From contig NZ_JOPJ01000016.1 of NCBI RefSeq assembly GCF_002153655.1, positions 1-58,539 on the forward strand: a stretch of DNA of 58,539 nt, given 5' to 3'. The notes beneath the pieces are model-generated. The model was not told the DNA's origin. It ran no database searches and worked only from the letters and a program-made list of their open reading frames with translations. This document shows, one piece after another, positions 15,267-26,418 of the stretch; position 1 is the stretch's first letter; each line of letters starts with the position of its first letter. The DNA comes from Acetobacter okinawensis (lineage in GTDB: Bacteria > Pseudomonadota > Alphaproteobacteria > Acetobacterales > Acetobacteraceae). The position numbers were made by a program, and so were the translations under genes.

Positions 15267-15847
15267 GCTCCGTACTCCCCCGAACCGGGCACGCGCACAG
15301 GTGGTAGCACCTGCATGGCCTGCCACAGCAGATACACGCAAACACCACCGGCAACACCGCAGACCCACACGGCAGGAGAAAGCCCGCCCACAAGGGCAAG
15401 CCCCACACAGGGCACAAGGGCGCACAGCGCACACACCAGAGTACGCAGCACCACTGCCCACGAGAGCTTCTGCCCCGCAACACCGGGTGTGCACCCACAG
15501 GACAAGTCCGTGCGCCCACGCAGGACGTTCACCCCCATGGCGCAGGCAAACACAACCAGCAAAGCAGCGGCTGCAACGCTGCCCACAAAAGCGCCACGCC
15601 CCGAAAACAGGAGAAGAGCCAACCCTGTTTCGGTTATGGCCAGCGCCCAGGCTGCACTTTCATACAGCCATTCGGGGAGCAGACGGTACGATGCCAATGT
15701 GCCCAGGAACGCGTCATGCGCACGCAGCTTGGCAACCCCTGCTACCAAAAACAGGGCACCAATGCCGCCCGCGCACAGGGCTGCAAGCAGTTGCCCTGCC
15801 TGCACACACCATGTCGGCACGGAAAAAACCCAAGCCTGAAGGCTCAT
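15263..15847 (-). CDS. mauE: MauE, membrane protein for amine dehydrogenase maturation
   Basis: The product has 194 residues with four or five TM helices (GGIGALFLVAGVAKL, AWALAITETGLALLL, GSVAAAALLVVFACAMGVNV and two more near the C-terminus). A Cys pair (SCGCTP) lies in the loop after the third helix, as expected for MauE/DoxX-like proteins that exchange electrons with MauD. It starts inside the stop of the large-subunit gene and ends inside the start of mauD, giving the canonical order B-E-D-A. Location is the inner membrane. Confidence 0.85.
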   Translation of the reverse strand: MSLQAWVFSVPTWCVQAGQLLAALCAGGIGALFLVAGVAKLRAHDAFLGTLASYRLLPEWLYESAAWALAITETGLALLLFSGRGAFVGSVAAAALLVVFACAMGVNVLRGRTDLSCGCTPGVAGQKLSWAVVLRTLVCALCALVPCVGLALVGGLSPAVWVCGVAGGVCVYLLWQAMQVLPPVRVPGSGEYGA

Positions 15848-17043
15848 CCTTCACCCGGCGCAACCGTAAAGATCAAGGATGTGCCGAGCACTTTCATCGT
15901 CCGCAGCAGCTTGCCGGTGCGCGCATCGGAGATAAAGAAGTTGCCTTCCTCATCCGTTGTGAACATCAGGGGCGCCTCATCCTGCGTGATGCCCACCATG
16001 GTGCTGGCAACCTTGAGCGGCATGCGGCGGATACGCTGGTGGGTCTCTGTATTATACACCCACACTTCTGTCCCCGCGTCCTTATGGGTCCAGAAGGTGC
16101 CACGGTGCATGAGCACATACAGTTCATGCGTGGCTTTGTGCAGGGCGGACATCTGCCACCCACCCGGACGCCATGTTACCTCAAACGGAGCAGAGGCATC
16201 GGATGCAGGCTTGAGGCCAGCCCCGACCTGCAAGGACCATGCAGGCTGCACCGTGGAATTGGCAGACAGGATGGTCGGGTAAACCTTGCCGCTATAACTG
16301 ATGAAATACGTTGAGCCGTCTTTGGCCACACTCGGGCTCTGCTCAAAAATACCATCCTTGTCCGGCTCAAAGAACGGGGCAGTATGGGTTACGCTGGCCT
16401 TGCCATCTGCTTCCAGGCTGACATTGCTCAAAGAGCCATCACCACACAGGGAAGAAAAACCGGCATTGCCCCATGCGTAGGCCAGTGCACAGCCGGGAAC
16501 TTCCACCGTATGGGTGACCTTGTGGTCTTTGGTGTCCACCACTTCCACCGCGTTGGCGGGGCTCATCTGGTACACATAGACCCGCGCACCATCGGCACTG
16601 ATGGCCAGATTATTGCGTTTGGGCGTAACCAGCGCGCGTGAGGGCAGTTTTTCATCCACCATCAGCTTCAGGGTCAGGGCGTCGTATTCGGCCAGCAGGT
16701 CATTGCGTGCGCCACGGTTGCCGCGCTCCCATGTGGTTTCCCCCACATAAAAGCGGCTGGCATCGGGGGCGAGCACAACATTGGGGTTGTAAGCCGCCTG
16801 CACCATACCCAGCAGCACGCCCTTGTCGGCGTCCACCACGTTTACACGGCCATCCTTGTTATGGGTGTAAACCGCGTCTTCCACCAAAACGGTGTGCGGG
16901 CTGTAGGGTTTAAGGGTCACCACGTCGCTCTGCTCGGTCTGTAGAACAGGCTCGGCGGCCAGAACTGGCGCTACGGATGAAAAAAAGGCCGCGCTGCCAA
17001 GAAGCAGGCCAACCCAGAATTTACGTGGACAAAGAACGGACAT
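15844..17043 (-). CDS. mauB: TTQ amine dehydrogenase large (heavy) subunit
   Basis: The product has 399 residues. A signal peptide ends near PVLAAE. The mature part is a seven-bladed propeller with repeated strands such as YVGETTWERGNRGARND, VYVYQMSPANAVEVVDTKDHK and VWVYNTETHQRIRRMPLK. The segment LMHRGTFWTHKDAGTEVWVYN matches the conserved HK region of methylamine and aromatic amine dehydrogenase heavy chains. It pairs with the TTQ subunit and shapes the amine channel. It is the first gene of the seven-gene minus-strand operon. Between it and the end of the LysR gene lie 139 bases, AT-rich near the start codon, that should hold the promoter. Confidence 0.9.
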   Translation of the reverse strand: MSVLCPRKFWVGLLLGSAAFFSSVAPVLAAEPVLQTEQSDVVTLKPYSPHTVLVEDAVYTHNKDGRVNVVDADKGVLLGMVQAAYNPNVVLAPDASRFYVGETTWERGNRGARNDLLAEYDALTLKLMVDEKLPSRALVTPKRNNLAISADGARVYVYQMSPANAVEVVDTKDHKVTHTVEVPGCALAYAWGNAGFSSLCGDGSLSNVSLEADGKASVTHTAPFFEPDKDGIFEQSPSVAKDGSTYFISYSGKVYPTILSANSTVQPAWSLQVGAGLKPASDASAPFEVTWRPGGWQMSALHKATHELYVLMHRGTFWTHKDAGTEVWVYNTETHQRIRRMPLKVASTMVGITQDEAPLMFTTDEEGNFFISDARTGKLLRTMKVLGTSLIFTVAPGEG

Positions 17044-17182
17044 ACGGACCTGTTTTTCTCTCGTTTCCTTCAGGATTTTCGTATCATAGCCGTTACTGTT
17101 GCATTTTCAACACAAATATAACCACACAGTGGCGTTTCCTGATAAAACCGTAAAAATACGGCAAGAAACCGCACTTCCCGCT

Positions 17183-18070
17183 TTAAAAACTGCCTTCTTT
17201 TTTGAAGAAACGTTGCAAAAGCCAGCGTGCTGCAACCCCGTGCGAACCCTTGGCGTGCCAGACCACCGCAAGGGGGGCCAGCCGGTCCCCCGCATCAAAT
17301 TGTTGCTCCAGCACAACAATATCCGGCGCGGCGGGGGACGCCGCCAGAACATGGTCCGAAACAAAGGCCCAGCCTATGCCGTGGCGCACCAGCTCAAGTA
17401 TGACCCAGTGACTTTCCACCCACCAGACCTCCCCCGCAACCCGCAGGTAATGCCGCTCGCGCTCACGCTCACGCGCGGCCACCAGAATCTGGCGATGGCG
17501 CTTAAGGTCCTCACGCGCAACGGGGCCACCCTGCGCCAGCGGGTGGTTGCGCCCGCACACCAGCTTGAGCGGCACCCGCCCGATGGTGCGGAACGCAAGC
17601 TCGGGCGGAATACGGTGCTGCTGCCACATCAGCCCAAGCTGGGCCGCGCCATCACGCACAAGCTGACCCACATCCTCCATGAGCGGGAACAGGATTTCCA
17701 TTTCCACATGGGGGAAGACCTGCGCAAACTCGGCAAATACCGGGCCAAGCGCGTGCTCGGGGTAAAGTTCGTCTATGGCAACAACCAGCCTGTTCTCCAC
17801 CCCGCTTTCCAGCGAGCGGGCAACGCCTATCAGGTGTTCGCGCCGGTCCAGCACCACGCGGGCCTCACGCAGCAGGCGCTCCCCTTCAGCGCTCAGCACC
17901 GGGGTGCGCCCTGTGCGCACGAACAGGACCACCCCCAGATCCACCTCCAGATTGGCAACATGCGTGCTTATGGCCGACTGCGCCCGTCCCAGAGCGCGGG
18001 CTGCTGCGGAAAAAGACCCCGCATCCACCGTGGCCACAAAGGCCTCAAGCTGTTCGAGTGAAACGTTCAT
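17183..18070 (-). CDS. LysR-family transcriptional regulator
   Basis: The product has 295 residues. The N-terminal winged helix is clear (LEQLEAFVATVDAGSFSAAARALGRAQSAISTHVANLE), followed by the effector-binding domain (ENRLVVAIDELYP). The start at 18070 is chosen because it gives the standard LysR N-terminus; a longer frame runs into the divergent gene. It is divergent from the PACE efflux gene with 61 bases between, the arrangement of the LysR regulator AceR and the efflux gene aceI. It also lies upstream of the amine dehydrogenase operon on the same strand, so that operon is a second possible target. Confidence 0.88.
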   Translation of the reverse strand: MNVSLEQLEAFVATVDAGSFSAAARALGRAQSAISTHVANLEVDLGVVLFVRTGRTPVLSAEGERLLREARVVLDRREHLIGVARSLESGVENRLVVAIDELYPEHALGPVFAEFAQVFPHVEMEILFPLMEDVGQLVRDGAAQLGLMWQQHRIPPELAFRTIGRVPLKLVCGRNHPLAQGGPVAREDLKRHRQILVAARERERERHYLRVAGEVWWVESHWVILELVRHGIGWAFVSDHVLAASPAAPDIVVLEQQFDAGDRLAPLAVVWHAKGSHGVAARWLLQRFFKKEGSF

Positions 18071-18084
18071 CCATCTGTTTTTCT

Positions 18085-18097
18085 GATAGGTTCTATC
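18085..18097. promoter_or_regulatory. palindrome in the LysR/PACE divergent promoter
   Basis: GATAG and CTATC flank three bases, and a related AGATAG half-site occurs about 20 bases further on. The placement between divergent regulator and target genes is where a LysR protein normally binds. Confidence 0.4.
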
Positions 18098-18131
18098 TTT
18101 CCTTTCCCAGAAGGCCAGATAGATTGCCGCC

Positions 18132-18644
18132 ATGTCAACTTACGTACCTACGCATACCCCGGCTCTGGGGGCTACCGGGCCTGCGGCCCCTTCCGCTGCT
18201 TCTGCCGTGCAAGGCAGTGTTCCCACGCGCTCGCGCATGGACCGGCTGCGCCATGTTGTGCTGTTTGAACTGTTTGCGCTGGCCACCACAATTCCCGCTG
18301 GCAGCGCCCTGTTTGGCCTGCACGAATCCGCCATGGGCGTTATTGGCATTGGCAGCGCCATAACCGCCATGGTGTGGAATTACCTGTACAACCTTGCCTT
18401 TGACCGGCTGATGGTCCGCCTCTACCGCACCACACACAAGAGCATGCGGGTGCGGGTCGTGCACACCATCGTGTTCGAGGCGGGGCTCCAGCTTGTCCTT
18501 GTCCCCGGAATTGCGCTGTACACCCATACGTCCATGGTGGGGACACTGCCGCTCTCGCTCTCTCTGGCCCTGTTCTATCTGGTCTACGCCTTCGTGTTCA
18601 ACATGGCTTATGACCGGGCCTTCCCTCTCCCCCACAAGAGCTAG
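18132..18644 (+). CDS. PACE-family multidrug/biocide efflux transporter
   Basis: The product has 170 residues with four TM helices in two homologous halves, each a bacterial transmembrane pair domain. Each half begins with a helix carrying an acidic residue in VLFELFAL and IVFEAGLQL, and ends with an aromatic/Asp motif (VWNYLYNLAFDRLM; VFNMAYDRAF). These are hallmarks of the proteobacterial antimicrobial compound efflux family (chlorhexidine efflux protein AceI). The N-terminal 35 residues are an Ala/Pro-rich extension, somewhat longer than usual. The divergent LysR gene is the likely regulator. The natural substrate is unknown; polyamines have been proposed for the family. Confidence 0.85.
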   Translation: MSTYVPTHTPALGATGPAAPSAASAVQGSVPTRSRMDRLRHVVLFELFALATTIPAGSALFGLHESAMGVIGIGSAITAMVWNYLYNLAFDRLMVRLYRTTHKSMRVRVVHTIVFEAGLQLVLVPGIALYTHTSMVGTLPLSLSLALFYLVYAFVFNMAYDRAFPLPHKS

Positions 18645-18712
18645 GCCTTGCGGCAGGCAGGCTGCCCCCGATCACTTTTTGGGAGCAGCACATGCGCCTT
18701 TGCACAGAAAGT

Positions 18713-18759
18713 ATTGCGACTAATTCTCATTTATGGTTGAGTAGGATGAGACTCGCAAT
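18713..18759. promoter_or_regulatory. Fur-box-like inverted repeat upstream of bfd
   Basis: The left arm ATTGCGA..CTCAT (18713-18730) and the right arm ATGAG..TCGCAAT (18746-18759) are inverted copies. Read on the minus strand the left arm is AATGAGAATTAGTCGCAA, close to Fur sites found before iron genes in other proteobacteria. It lies within 65 bases of the bfd start, consistent with iron control. Confidence 0.55.
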
Positions 18760-18776
18760 ATTGAGGTGCAAAGCTC

Positions 18777-19013
18777 ATGGTTGTCTGCTCCTGCAACCTG
18801 CTGACCCATAAGGACGTTGAGGCCGCCGTGGCCGGTGGTGCAAACCACCCGCGTGAGATTTATGCGGCACGCGGCTGCAAGGCCCAGTGCGGCAACTGCG
18901 TAAAAGGCGTTGTGTGCCTTCTGCGTGAGGCCAAACTGCGCCACATGCAGCAGGCCGAACTGGCAGCCCATGCCGCCCGCCAGCACGGCGTAGCACTTGC
19001 CGCTTCTGCCTGA
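18777..19013 (+). CDS. bfd: bacterioferritin-associated ferredoxin
   Basis: The product has 78 residues. Bfd is a small [2Fe-2S] protein that donates electrons to bacterioferritin to release stored iron. Cluster ligands are visible as CSC (Cys4, Cys6) and CGNC after about 30 residues, the normal Bfd spacing. The C-terminal helix (LREAKLRHMQQAELAAHAA) is usual for the group. GAGG about ten bases upstream serves as ribosome binding site. No bacterioferritin gene is next to it. The upstream Fur-like repeat fits induction by low iron. Confidence 0.9.
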   Translation: MVVCSCNLLTHKDVEAAVAGGANHPREIYAARGCKAQCGNCVKGVVCLLREAKLRHMQQAELAAHAARQHGVALAASA

Positions 19014-19085
19014 ACCACAAACACGCCCCACACCAGCCCCTCCCCCCGCTTGCGCAGTAATGACGCTTCTGGCACCGATGCGGGT

Positions 19086-20048
19086 ATGACCGATCCTGTT
19101 TTTGTATTGGGCGGGGGTGCCTGGGGCACCGCACTGGCCCTGCATGCCAGCCGCACCGGCGCACAGGTGTACCTGTGGGCACGCACCGCCCAGACCCTGC
19201 CCAACGGGGCCATGCCCCGCCTGCCGGAATACCCGCTCCCCGCAGGTGTGCAGGTCTGCGCTACCCTGCCGCGCGTAGTGCCCGCCTGTGTGCTGGTGGC
19301 CGTGCCCACGCAGCATCTGGCCTCGGTCCTGCCCATGCTGCCCGCAGGCGTGCCCGCCATCCTGTGCTGCAAGGGTATTGAACGCCAGACACTCGCTTTT
19401 CCGCTCGATATTCTGGCACGTGAGCGCAGGGACGTACCCGGCGCCGTGCTGTGCGGCCCCAACTTTGCGCGTGAGATTGCAGCAGGTCTGCCTGCCGCAG
19501 CGGTGCTGGCAGCGCCGGACACTGCCCGCGTGCAGGCACTGAGCCACCTGCTCTCCACCCCCCTGTTCCGCCTTTACGCCAGCACGGATTGTGCAGGCGT
19601 GCAGCTTGGGGCGGCCGCTAAAAATGTAATTGCCGTTGCCTCCGGCGTGACCATTGGCGCAGGCTTGGGCGAAAACGCGCGGGCAGCCCTGATTACCCGC
19701 GGACTGGCCGAGATAACAAGGCTGGCCACAGCCCTTGGCGGCCAGCCTGCAACACTGGCGGGCCTTGCAGGGTTAGGCGACCTGCTGCTGACCTGCACGG
19801 GTGCCTCCTCGCGCAATTACCAGATGGGGCTTGCACTGGGGCAGGGCATGAGCACACACACCGCACTAGGCAGCCTGCCCGGTGTGGCCGAGGGGGTTAC
19901 AACCGCTGCCGCCCTACAGGCCCTTGCCCGCACACATGGTGTGGAAACACCGATTACCGACTGTATTGCAGCCTTTATGGAAGGGCGCATCACTCTTGCG
20001 CAGGCCACGCACAGCCTGCTCAGCCGCCCGCTCAGGAGCGAAGTCTAG
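19086..20048 (+). CDS. gpsA: glycerol-3-phosphate dehydrogenase [NAD(P)+]
   Basis: The product has 320 residues. It converts dihydroxyacetone phosphate to sn-glycerol 3-phosphate for phospholipid synthesis in the cytoplasm. The Rossmann motif FVLGGGAWGTALA opens the protein, so the start is placed at 19086. Other landmarks are LCGPNFAREIA, the catalytic-Lys region GAAAKNVIAVASG and GLAGLGDLLLTC. Length is normal. It is separated by 72 bases from bfd and appears to be a single gene. Confidence 0.94.
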   Translation: MTDPVFVLGGGAWGTALALHASRTGAQVYLWARTAQTLPNGAMPRLPEYPLPAGVQVCATLPRVVPACVLVAVPTQHLASVLPMLPAGVPAILCCKGIERQTLAFPLDILARERRDVPGAVLCGPNFAREIAAGLPAAAVLAAPDTARVQALSHLLSTPLFRLYASTDCAGVQLGAAAKNVIAVASGVTIGAGLGENARAALITRGLAEITRLATALGGQPATLAGLAGLGDLLLTCTGASSRNYQMGLALGQGMSTHTALGSLPGVAEGVTTAAALQALARTHGVETPITDCIAAFMEGRITLAQATHSLLSRPLRSEV

Positions 20049-20065
20049 GCACCCAAACCCGCCAG

Positions 20066-20095
20066 CCCTCCCCCGTAAACCGCCGGTGGGGAGGG
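20066..20095. terminator. hairpin after gpsA
   Basis: CCCTCCCC (20066-20073) pairs with GGGGAGGG (20088-20095) between convergent gpsA and aspD. There is no T-run, so it is only a likely transcription barrier. Confidence 0.4.
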
Positions 20096-20129
20096 CCGGG
20101 AACACCCCTGCAGGTGCTCCCACCCCGGC

Positions 20130-21773
<1,644 letters not shown>

Positions 21774-21895
21774 TCAAGCGGATATTCTTATTGAAAGGAA
21801 TGTGCATGGACACTGAAGGGAAAACCACCCCCAAAAACGCCATTCACGTCTGTTTTGACCAATTTTGAGCCTTTTTACCGATAATTCATGCGCTC

Positions 21896-23077
21896 TCAGA
21901 CCTGCTCGTCCTCGGGCAGGGGGGTGCTCAGGTGGTCGATCACCGCGAGCAGCACAGCCGTGATGGGCGAGGCAAAGGCAAACCCCCACATGCCCAGAAA
22001 AGCACCAAAAATGGTCTGGGACAAAATAGTCAGGGCAGGCGGCATGCTAACCGCCCTTTTCTGAATGAAGGGGGACATGACATACCCCTCAAACGCCTGA
22101 ATAAAAGCATAAAGCCCCGCCACCATAAGCGCCTCACGCGGGCTGATGGACAGGGCAATAAGCAACGCAGGCACCGCCCCGATAAACGTGCCCAGATAGG
22201 GGATAAAATTGGCCATACCCGCAACCAGCCCCAGTGGAAAAGCCAGCGGCATACCCAGCAGGGACAGGCCAACCCATGTCAGCACCCCCACCACGGTCAT
22301 ATCCAGCATCTGCCCCGCAACCCAGGCGGACAGGACATGCGCCGTGGTGCGGATCAGCTCCCGCGCGGAACCACGGTAGCGTGTGGGCACCAGCCGCAGC
22401 AGGCCATTGGCGTACAGATGGGGGGAGAGCGCAAAATACACGCCCGCAATAATAATCACCACCAGCGTGCCAGCCGAACCAAAGGTGGAGGTCAGCACAT
22501 TGGTCATGGACCCTGCAAAGTCCATGCCGCCCCCTGCCCCTTCCGCCCCCAATGGGCCGGATGTCTGGTTGCCACCAAAAAAACGGGGGATATGGTTGAG
22601 CACGGAATGGCCAACCGGGTTTTTGTCCAGTGTCGCGTGCAGGGCGTCGCGCTCATGGGTCAGGGCTGCATAAAGGTGGGAGAGCTGAGTGACCAGCTCG
22701 GGGCCGGAGACATGCACCACCAGCGACACGCTACCCACAAAACCCGCAAGGAACAGCACCACCGCCACCCACTGGCGCACCGGCAGCACACGGCAGATCA
22801 ACCGGGCCGCGCCATGGAGCACCACCGCCACAAGAGCTGCGGCAAACACCACCATAACCACGGCGCCACCAGCGTAAATGAACAGTCCCACACACAGGGC
22901 TGCCACCACGGCCAGAGCAAGCTGGTAAAAGCGCCGGGCAATGCGCTCCAGCTTCTGGGCGGCTTGGGCCAGAGTGGCAATCTGCTCCGCACTGGCGGGC
23001 ACTGGCCCGTCAGGCGGGGCGGGGCGGGTGCCGGGGGGTGCCTGCTGCACCGTATTGTCCGTTCTGCCCTCAAACAT
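21896..23077 (-). CDS. AI-2E family transporter (PerM/YdgG-type membrane protein)
   Basis: The product has 393 residues. The start at 23077 is preceded by GGA eight bases upstream; the longer frame begins in non-coding sequence. Eight or so TM helices are visible, including the conserved LLGMPLAFPLGLVAGMANFIPYLGTFIGAVPALLIAL block and FGAFLGMWGFAFASPI near the end. These are the signature regions of the family. Family members have been linked to autoinducer-2 export or sodium/proton antiport, so the substrate is not predictable. The gene is 134 bases upstream of aspD on the same strand. Confidence 0.85.
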   Translation of the reverse strand: MFEGRTDNTVQQAPPGTRPAPPDGPVPASAEQIATLAQAAQKLERIARRFYQLALAVVAALCVGLFIYAGGAVVMVVFAAALVAVVLHGAARLICRVLPVRQWVAVVLFLAGFVGSVSLVVHVSGPELVTQLSHLYAALTHERDALHATLDKNPVGHSVLNHIPRFFGGNQTSGPLGAEGAGGGMDFAGSMTNVLTSTFGSAGTLVVIIIAGVYFALSPHLYANGLLRLVPTRYRGSARELIRTTAHVLSAWVAGQMLDMTVVGVLTWVGLSLLGMPLAFPLGLVAGMANFIPYLGTFIGAVPALLIALSISPREALMVAGLYAFIQAFEGYVMSPFIQKRAVSMPPALTILSQTIFGAFLGMWGFAFASPITAVLLAVIDHLSTPLPEDEQV

Positions 23078-23397
23078 CTGCTGTTCCACTGGAGTAATTC
23101 CTGACAAGGTCGCGCGCCATATGGGATGCGTGTTGTGTGTGTGACGGAAAAAACCCGCCACAACACCCCCTTTTTCTTGCAACACATTCTTGCGCTGCAT
23201 TCTTGCGCCGCGCGGAAAAACCTCGAAATAAAAGCAGGACACAGATATAAAACGGCCATATTGCCCTGTGCATACGTTTATATCCCGTCCCTTTCCTGCT
23301 CACACAAAGCGAAACATCGTTGTCTGAACCCCCTGCCCCCCGTTCGCCAAAAGGTTACCTGAGCAAGGCCCTTACCCTTGCCACCCGTCCGCTGGAC

Positions 23398-24107
<710 letters not shown>

Positions 24108-24159
24108 GCACTGCTCGGGCCGTAAGCCGCGCGCCAGCCTTATTCTACCGGCGTGGCAA

Positions 24160-24567
24160 TCAGGTCGGGCCCGGCTCCTCGGGTCTAAAGTCGAGGGCAA
24201 GCCCGTTCATGCAGTAGCGCAGCCCTGTGGGGGGTGGTCCATCGTCAAACACATGGCCCAGATGGCCCTCGCACTGTGCGCAATGGGCTTCCTGCCGGAC
24301 CATGCCGTGGCTTGTATCACGCCGGGTGGCAACGCCACCGGGTTCAGCCGCCCAGAAAGAGGGCCAGCCGCTCCCGCTCTCATATTTGGTCGAGGCGTTG
24401 AACAGCACCGCACCACAGGCGGCACAATGGTATTCACCGGGCCGTTTTTCCGCATTAAGCGGGCTGGAGCCGGGGTATTCCGTGCCATGGCCAAGCAGAA
24501 TCTGCTCCTGCTCGGCGGTCAGGGGGGCTCGGGGGCCACACCCGGCAGAACTGCAACTCAGGCTCAT
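24160..24567 (-). CDS. msrB: peptide methionine-R-sulfoxide reductase
   Basis: The product has 135 residues. It reduces methionine-R-sulfoxide in oxidised proteins. The start at 24567 follows AAGGAG with six-base spacing. The catalytic Cys is in [10 protein letters not shown]; zinc ligands are the pairs CAAC and [13 protein letters not shown] and [11 protein letters not shown] are further signatures. The N-terminus (SLSCSSAGC) has two extra Cys not usual for the core family. It is convergent with the TetR gene. The location is cytoplasmic because no signal peptide is visible. Confidence 0.94.
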   Translation of the reverse strand: MSLSCSSAGCGPRAPLTAEQEQILLGHGTEYPGSSPLNAEKRPGEYHCAACGAVLFNASTKYESGSGWPSFWAAEPGGVATRRDTSHGMVRQEAHCAQCEGHLGHVFDDGPPPTGLRYCMNGLALDFRPEEPGPT

Positions 24568-24921
24568 AACACTCTCCTTACCCGCACTCACGCCATGGGG
24601 GAGCGGGGTGGCTGTGGTCTTGTCTGGCAGGTTAGCGCCCACTCCGGCACAACGCCAAGCACCCTGTTTTCACACTCGGGCGAGCCGCTCCCTCACCCCG
24701 CGGTATCCATCAACGCGGCACACACATGGCCTGTGGCAGAACACGCCTGCACGTGCGCGCACACGCAGATACAGGCTTGATGCGTAGCCGCGCTGTTCCT
24801 ACACTTCTGCCCTTGCCCCGGCCAGCCCGTACAGGCCCACGCGGGGGGAGCCTGCTCCCACCCTGCGCCCATGTGCTGCCCCCCAGCCACGCCCCACACC
24901 CGGCATGAACAGGACCGCGCC

Positions 24922-26418
24922 ATGAGCCTTACCGACCTGCTGGTCATGCTGGCCTATCTGGCGGGTATGCCGGTTGCAGCCCTTATGTTGGCAGGCCGCC
25001 AGTCCTCCCCCCAGACCTATCTGGAAGGGCATGCGGACCTGCCGTGGTGGGCGCTTTCCCTCTCGCTCGTAGCGACCGAAACCTCCACCCTGACCGTTAT
25101 CAGCGTTCCGGGCATAGCCTATGGGTCGGGCATGGTTTTTATCGGGCTTGCACTGGGCTATCTGCTGGGGCGGGGCATTGTGGCGTGGTGGTTTGTGCCG
25201 CTGTACCAGCAGGGGCGCATGCTCAGCGCGTATGACTGGCTTGGCCAGCGGTTTGGCACATCCATGCAGCGGCTGGCCTCCGCCACCTTCCTGCTCACGC
25301 GCCTGCTGGCCGAGGCCGTGCGCCTGTTTGCAGGCATGCTCCCCCTTGCCACCATGCTTGCCGCCATGCACTGGCACGTACCCCAGCCCATACTACTGGG
25401 CGCGATCATGCTGCTAACCCTGTTCTATACCGTCTGCGGTGGCCTGCGCGCGGTGGTCTGGTCGGACAGCATGCAGTTTGGGCTGTATCTGTTCGGTGCC
25501 TCGGCCTGTGCGGCATTGCTGTGGCATGGCGCACCCTCCGGCACGTGGCATGCTTTGCAACAGGCCGGGCGGCTGCACCTGTTCGCCCACAATGCCCCTG
25601 TGCTGAACAGCCCTTTTACCCCCCTTGCCGCTCTGGGTGGGGGGGCCTTGCTGTGTGTTGCATCCCACGGCACCGACCAGCTTATGGTCCAGCGCATACT
25701 GGCCGCACGCAGCCTGCGGGATGCGCGACTGGCGCTGATGGGGAGCGTTTTGGGGGTTGGTGCGCTGTTTGCCCTGCTCAGCCTGAGCGGCGTGCTGCTC
25801 TGGGCGCGCAATGGCGGGCAGACACTGGCGCAGGCAGGTTTTGCCAGCCCGGATGCACTTTTCCCCGCCTATATTGTGCACGACCTGCCACCGGGGCTGC
25901 GCGGGCTTATGCTGGCGGGTATTCTGGCCGCGACCATGGGTTCGCTCTCGGCCACACTGTCGGCCATGACAGCGGCCAGCGTGGGCGACTTTGCCCCGTT
26001 GTGCGCGCGCGCCACCCGCGCACTTGGCTGCTCGGCACTCGGGTTTGCCCGGCTGGTCAGCGTGGGCTGGGCCTGTGCGCTGGTCGCCGGTGCGGGGCTT
26101 TTTGCCCATGCCAGCCAGTCCGCCATCATGCTTGGCCTGTCCATTGCCGCATGCGGGTATGGCCCCATGCTGGGTACGTTTGTTGCGGGTATGGCCATCC
26201 CCCGCGCGACCGCCCGCACACTGGCCCCTGCCTTTGCGCTCAGCGTGCCCCTGCTGGTATGGGCCATGCTGGCCTGGCGCCCCAATGGCCAGCCACTGGC
26301 CTTTGCATGGCTGATTGTACTGGGCATTGTCGCACTGTTCGGGCTGGCGGGGCTGTTCCATATCATGCACTTTAGCCACAACGCCCTGCATCACCGTAAC
26401 CGGAGGCCCCACCCATGA
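24922..26418 (+). CDS. sodium:solute symporter (SSS family), amino-sugar candidate
   Basis: The product has 498 residues with 13-14 TM helices. The SSS signature regions are visible early (LVATETSTLTVISVPGIAYGSG) and in the centre (ASHGTDQLMVQRILAARSL; LAATMGSLSATLSAMTAASVGDF). The start at 24922 has AGGA eight bases upstream. It is the first gene of a four-gene operon and overlaps murQ by ATGA. With MurQ, a BadF-type kinase and a GH20 enzyme downstream, it is a good candidate for uptake of MurNAc or GlcNAc without a phosphotransferase system. That substrate assignment is inference from context. Confidence 0.82.
   Translation: MSLTDLLVMLAYLAGMPVAALMLAGRQSSPQTYLEGHADLPWWALSLSLVATETSTLTVISVPGIAYGSGMVFIGLALGYLLGRGIVAWWFVPLYQQGRMLSAYDWLGQRFGTSMQRLASATFLLTRLLAEAVRLFAGMLPLATMLAAMHWHVPQPILLGAIMLLTLFYTVCGGLRAVVWSDSMQFGLYLFGASACAALLWHGAPSGTWHALQQAGRLHLFAHNAPVLNSPFTPLAALGGGALLCVASHGTDQLMVQRILAARSLRDARLALMGSVLGVGALFALLSLSGVLLWARNGGQTLAQAGFASPDALFPAYIVHDLPPGLRGLMLAGILAATMGSLSATLSAMTAASVGDFAPLCARATRALGCSALGFARLVSVGWACALVAGAGLFAHASQSAIMLGLSIAACGYGPMLGTFVAGMAIPRATARTLAPAFALSVPLLVWAMLAWRPNGQPLAFAWLIVLGIVALFGLAGLFHIMHFSHNALHHRNRRPHP

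Noticed and set aside
15267..15494. Longer start for mauD
   Set aside because: The extra 76 codons overlap mauE and are Cys/Arg-rich; the ATG at 15266 gives the expected TM helix and overlaps the mauE stop.
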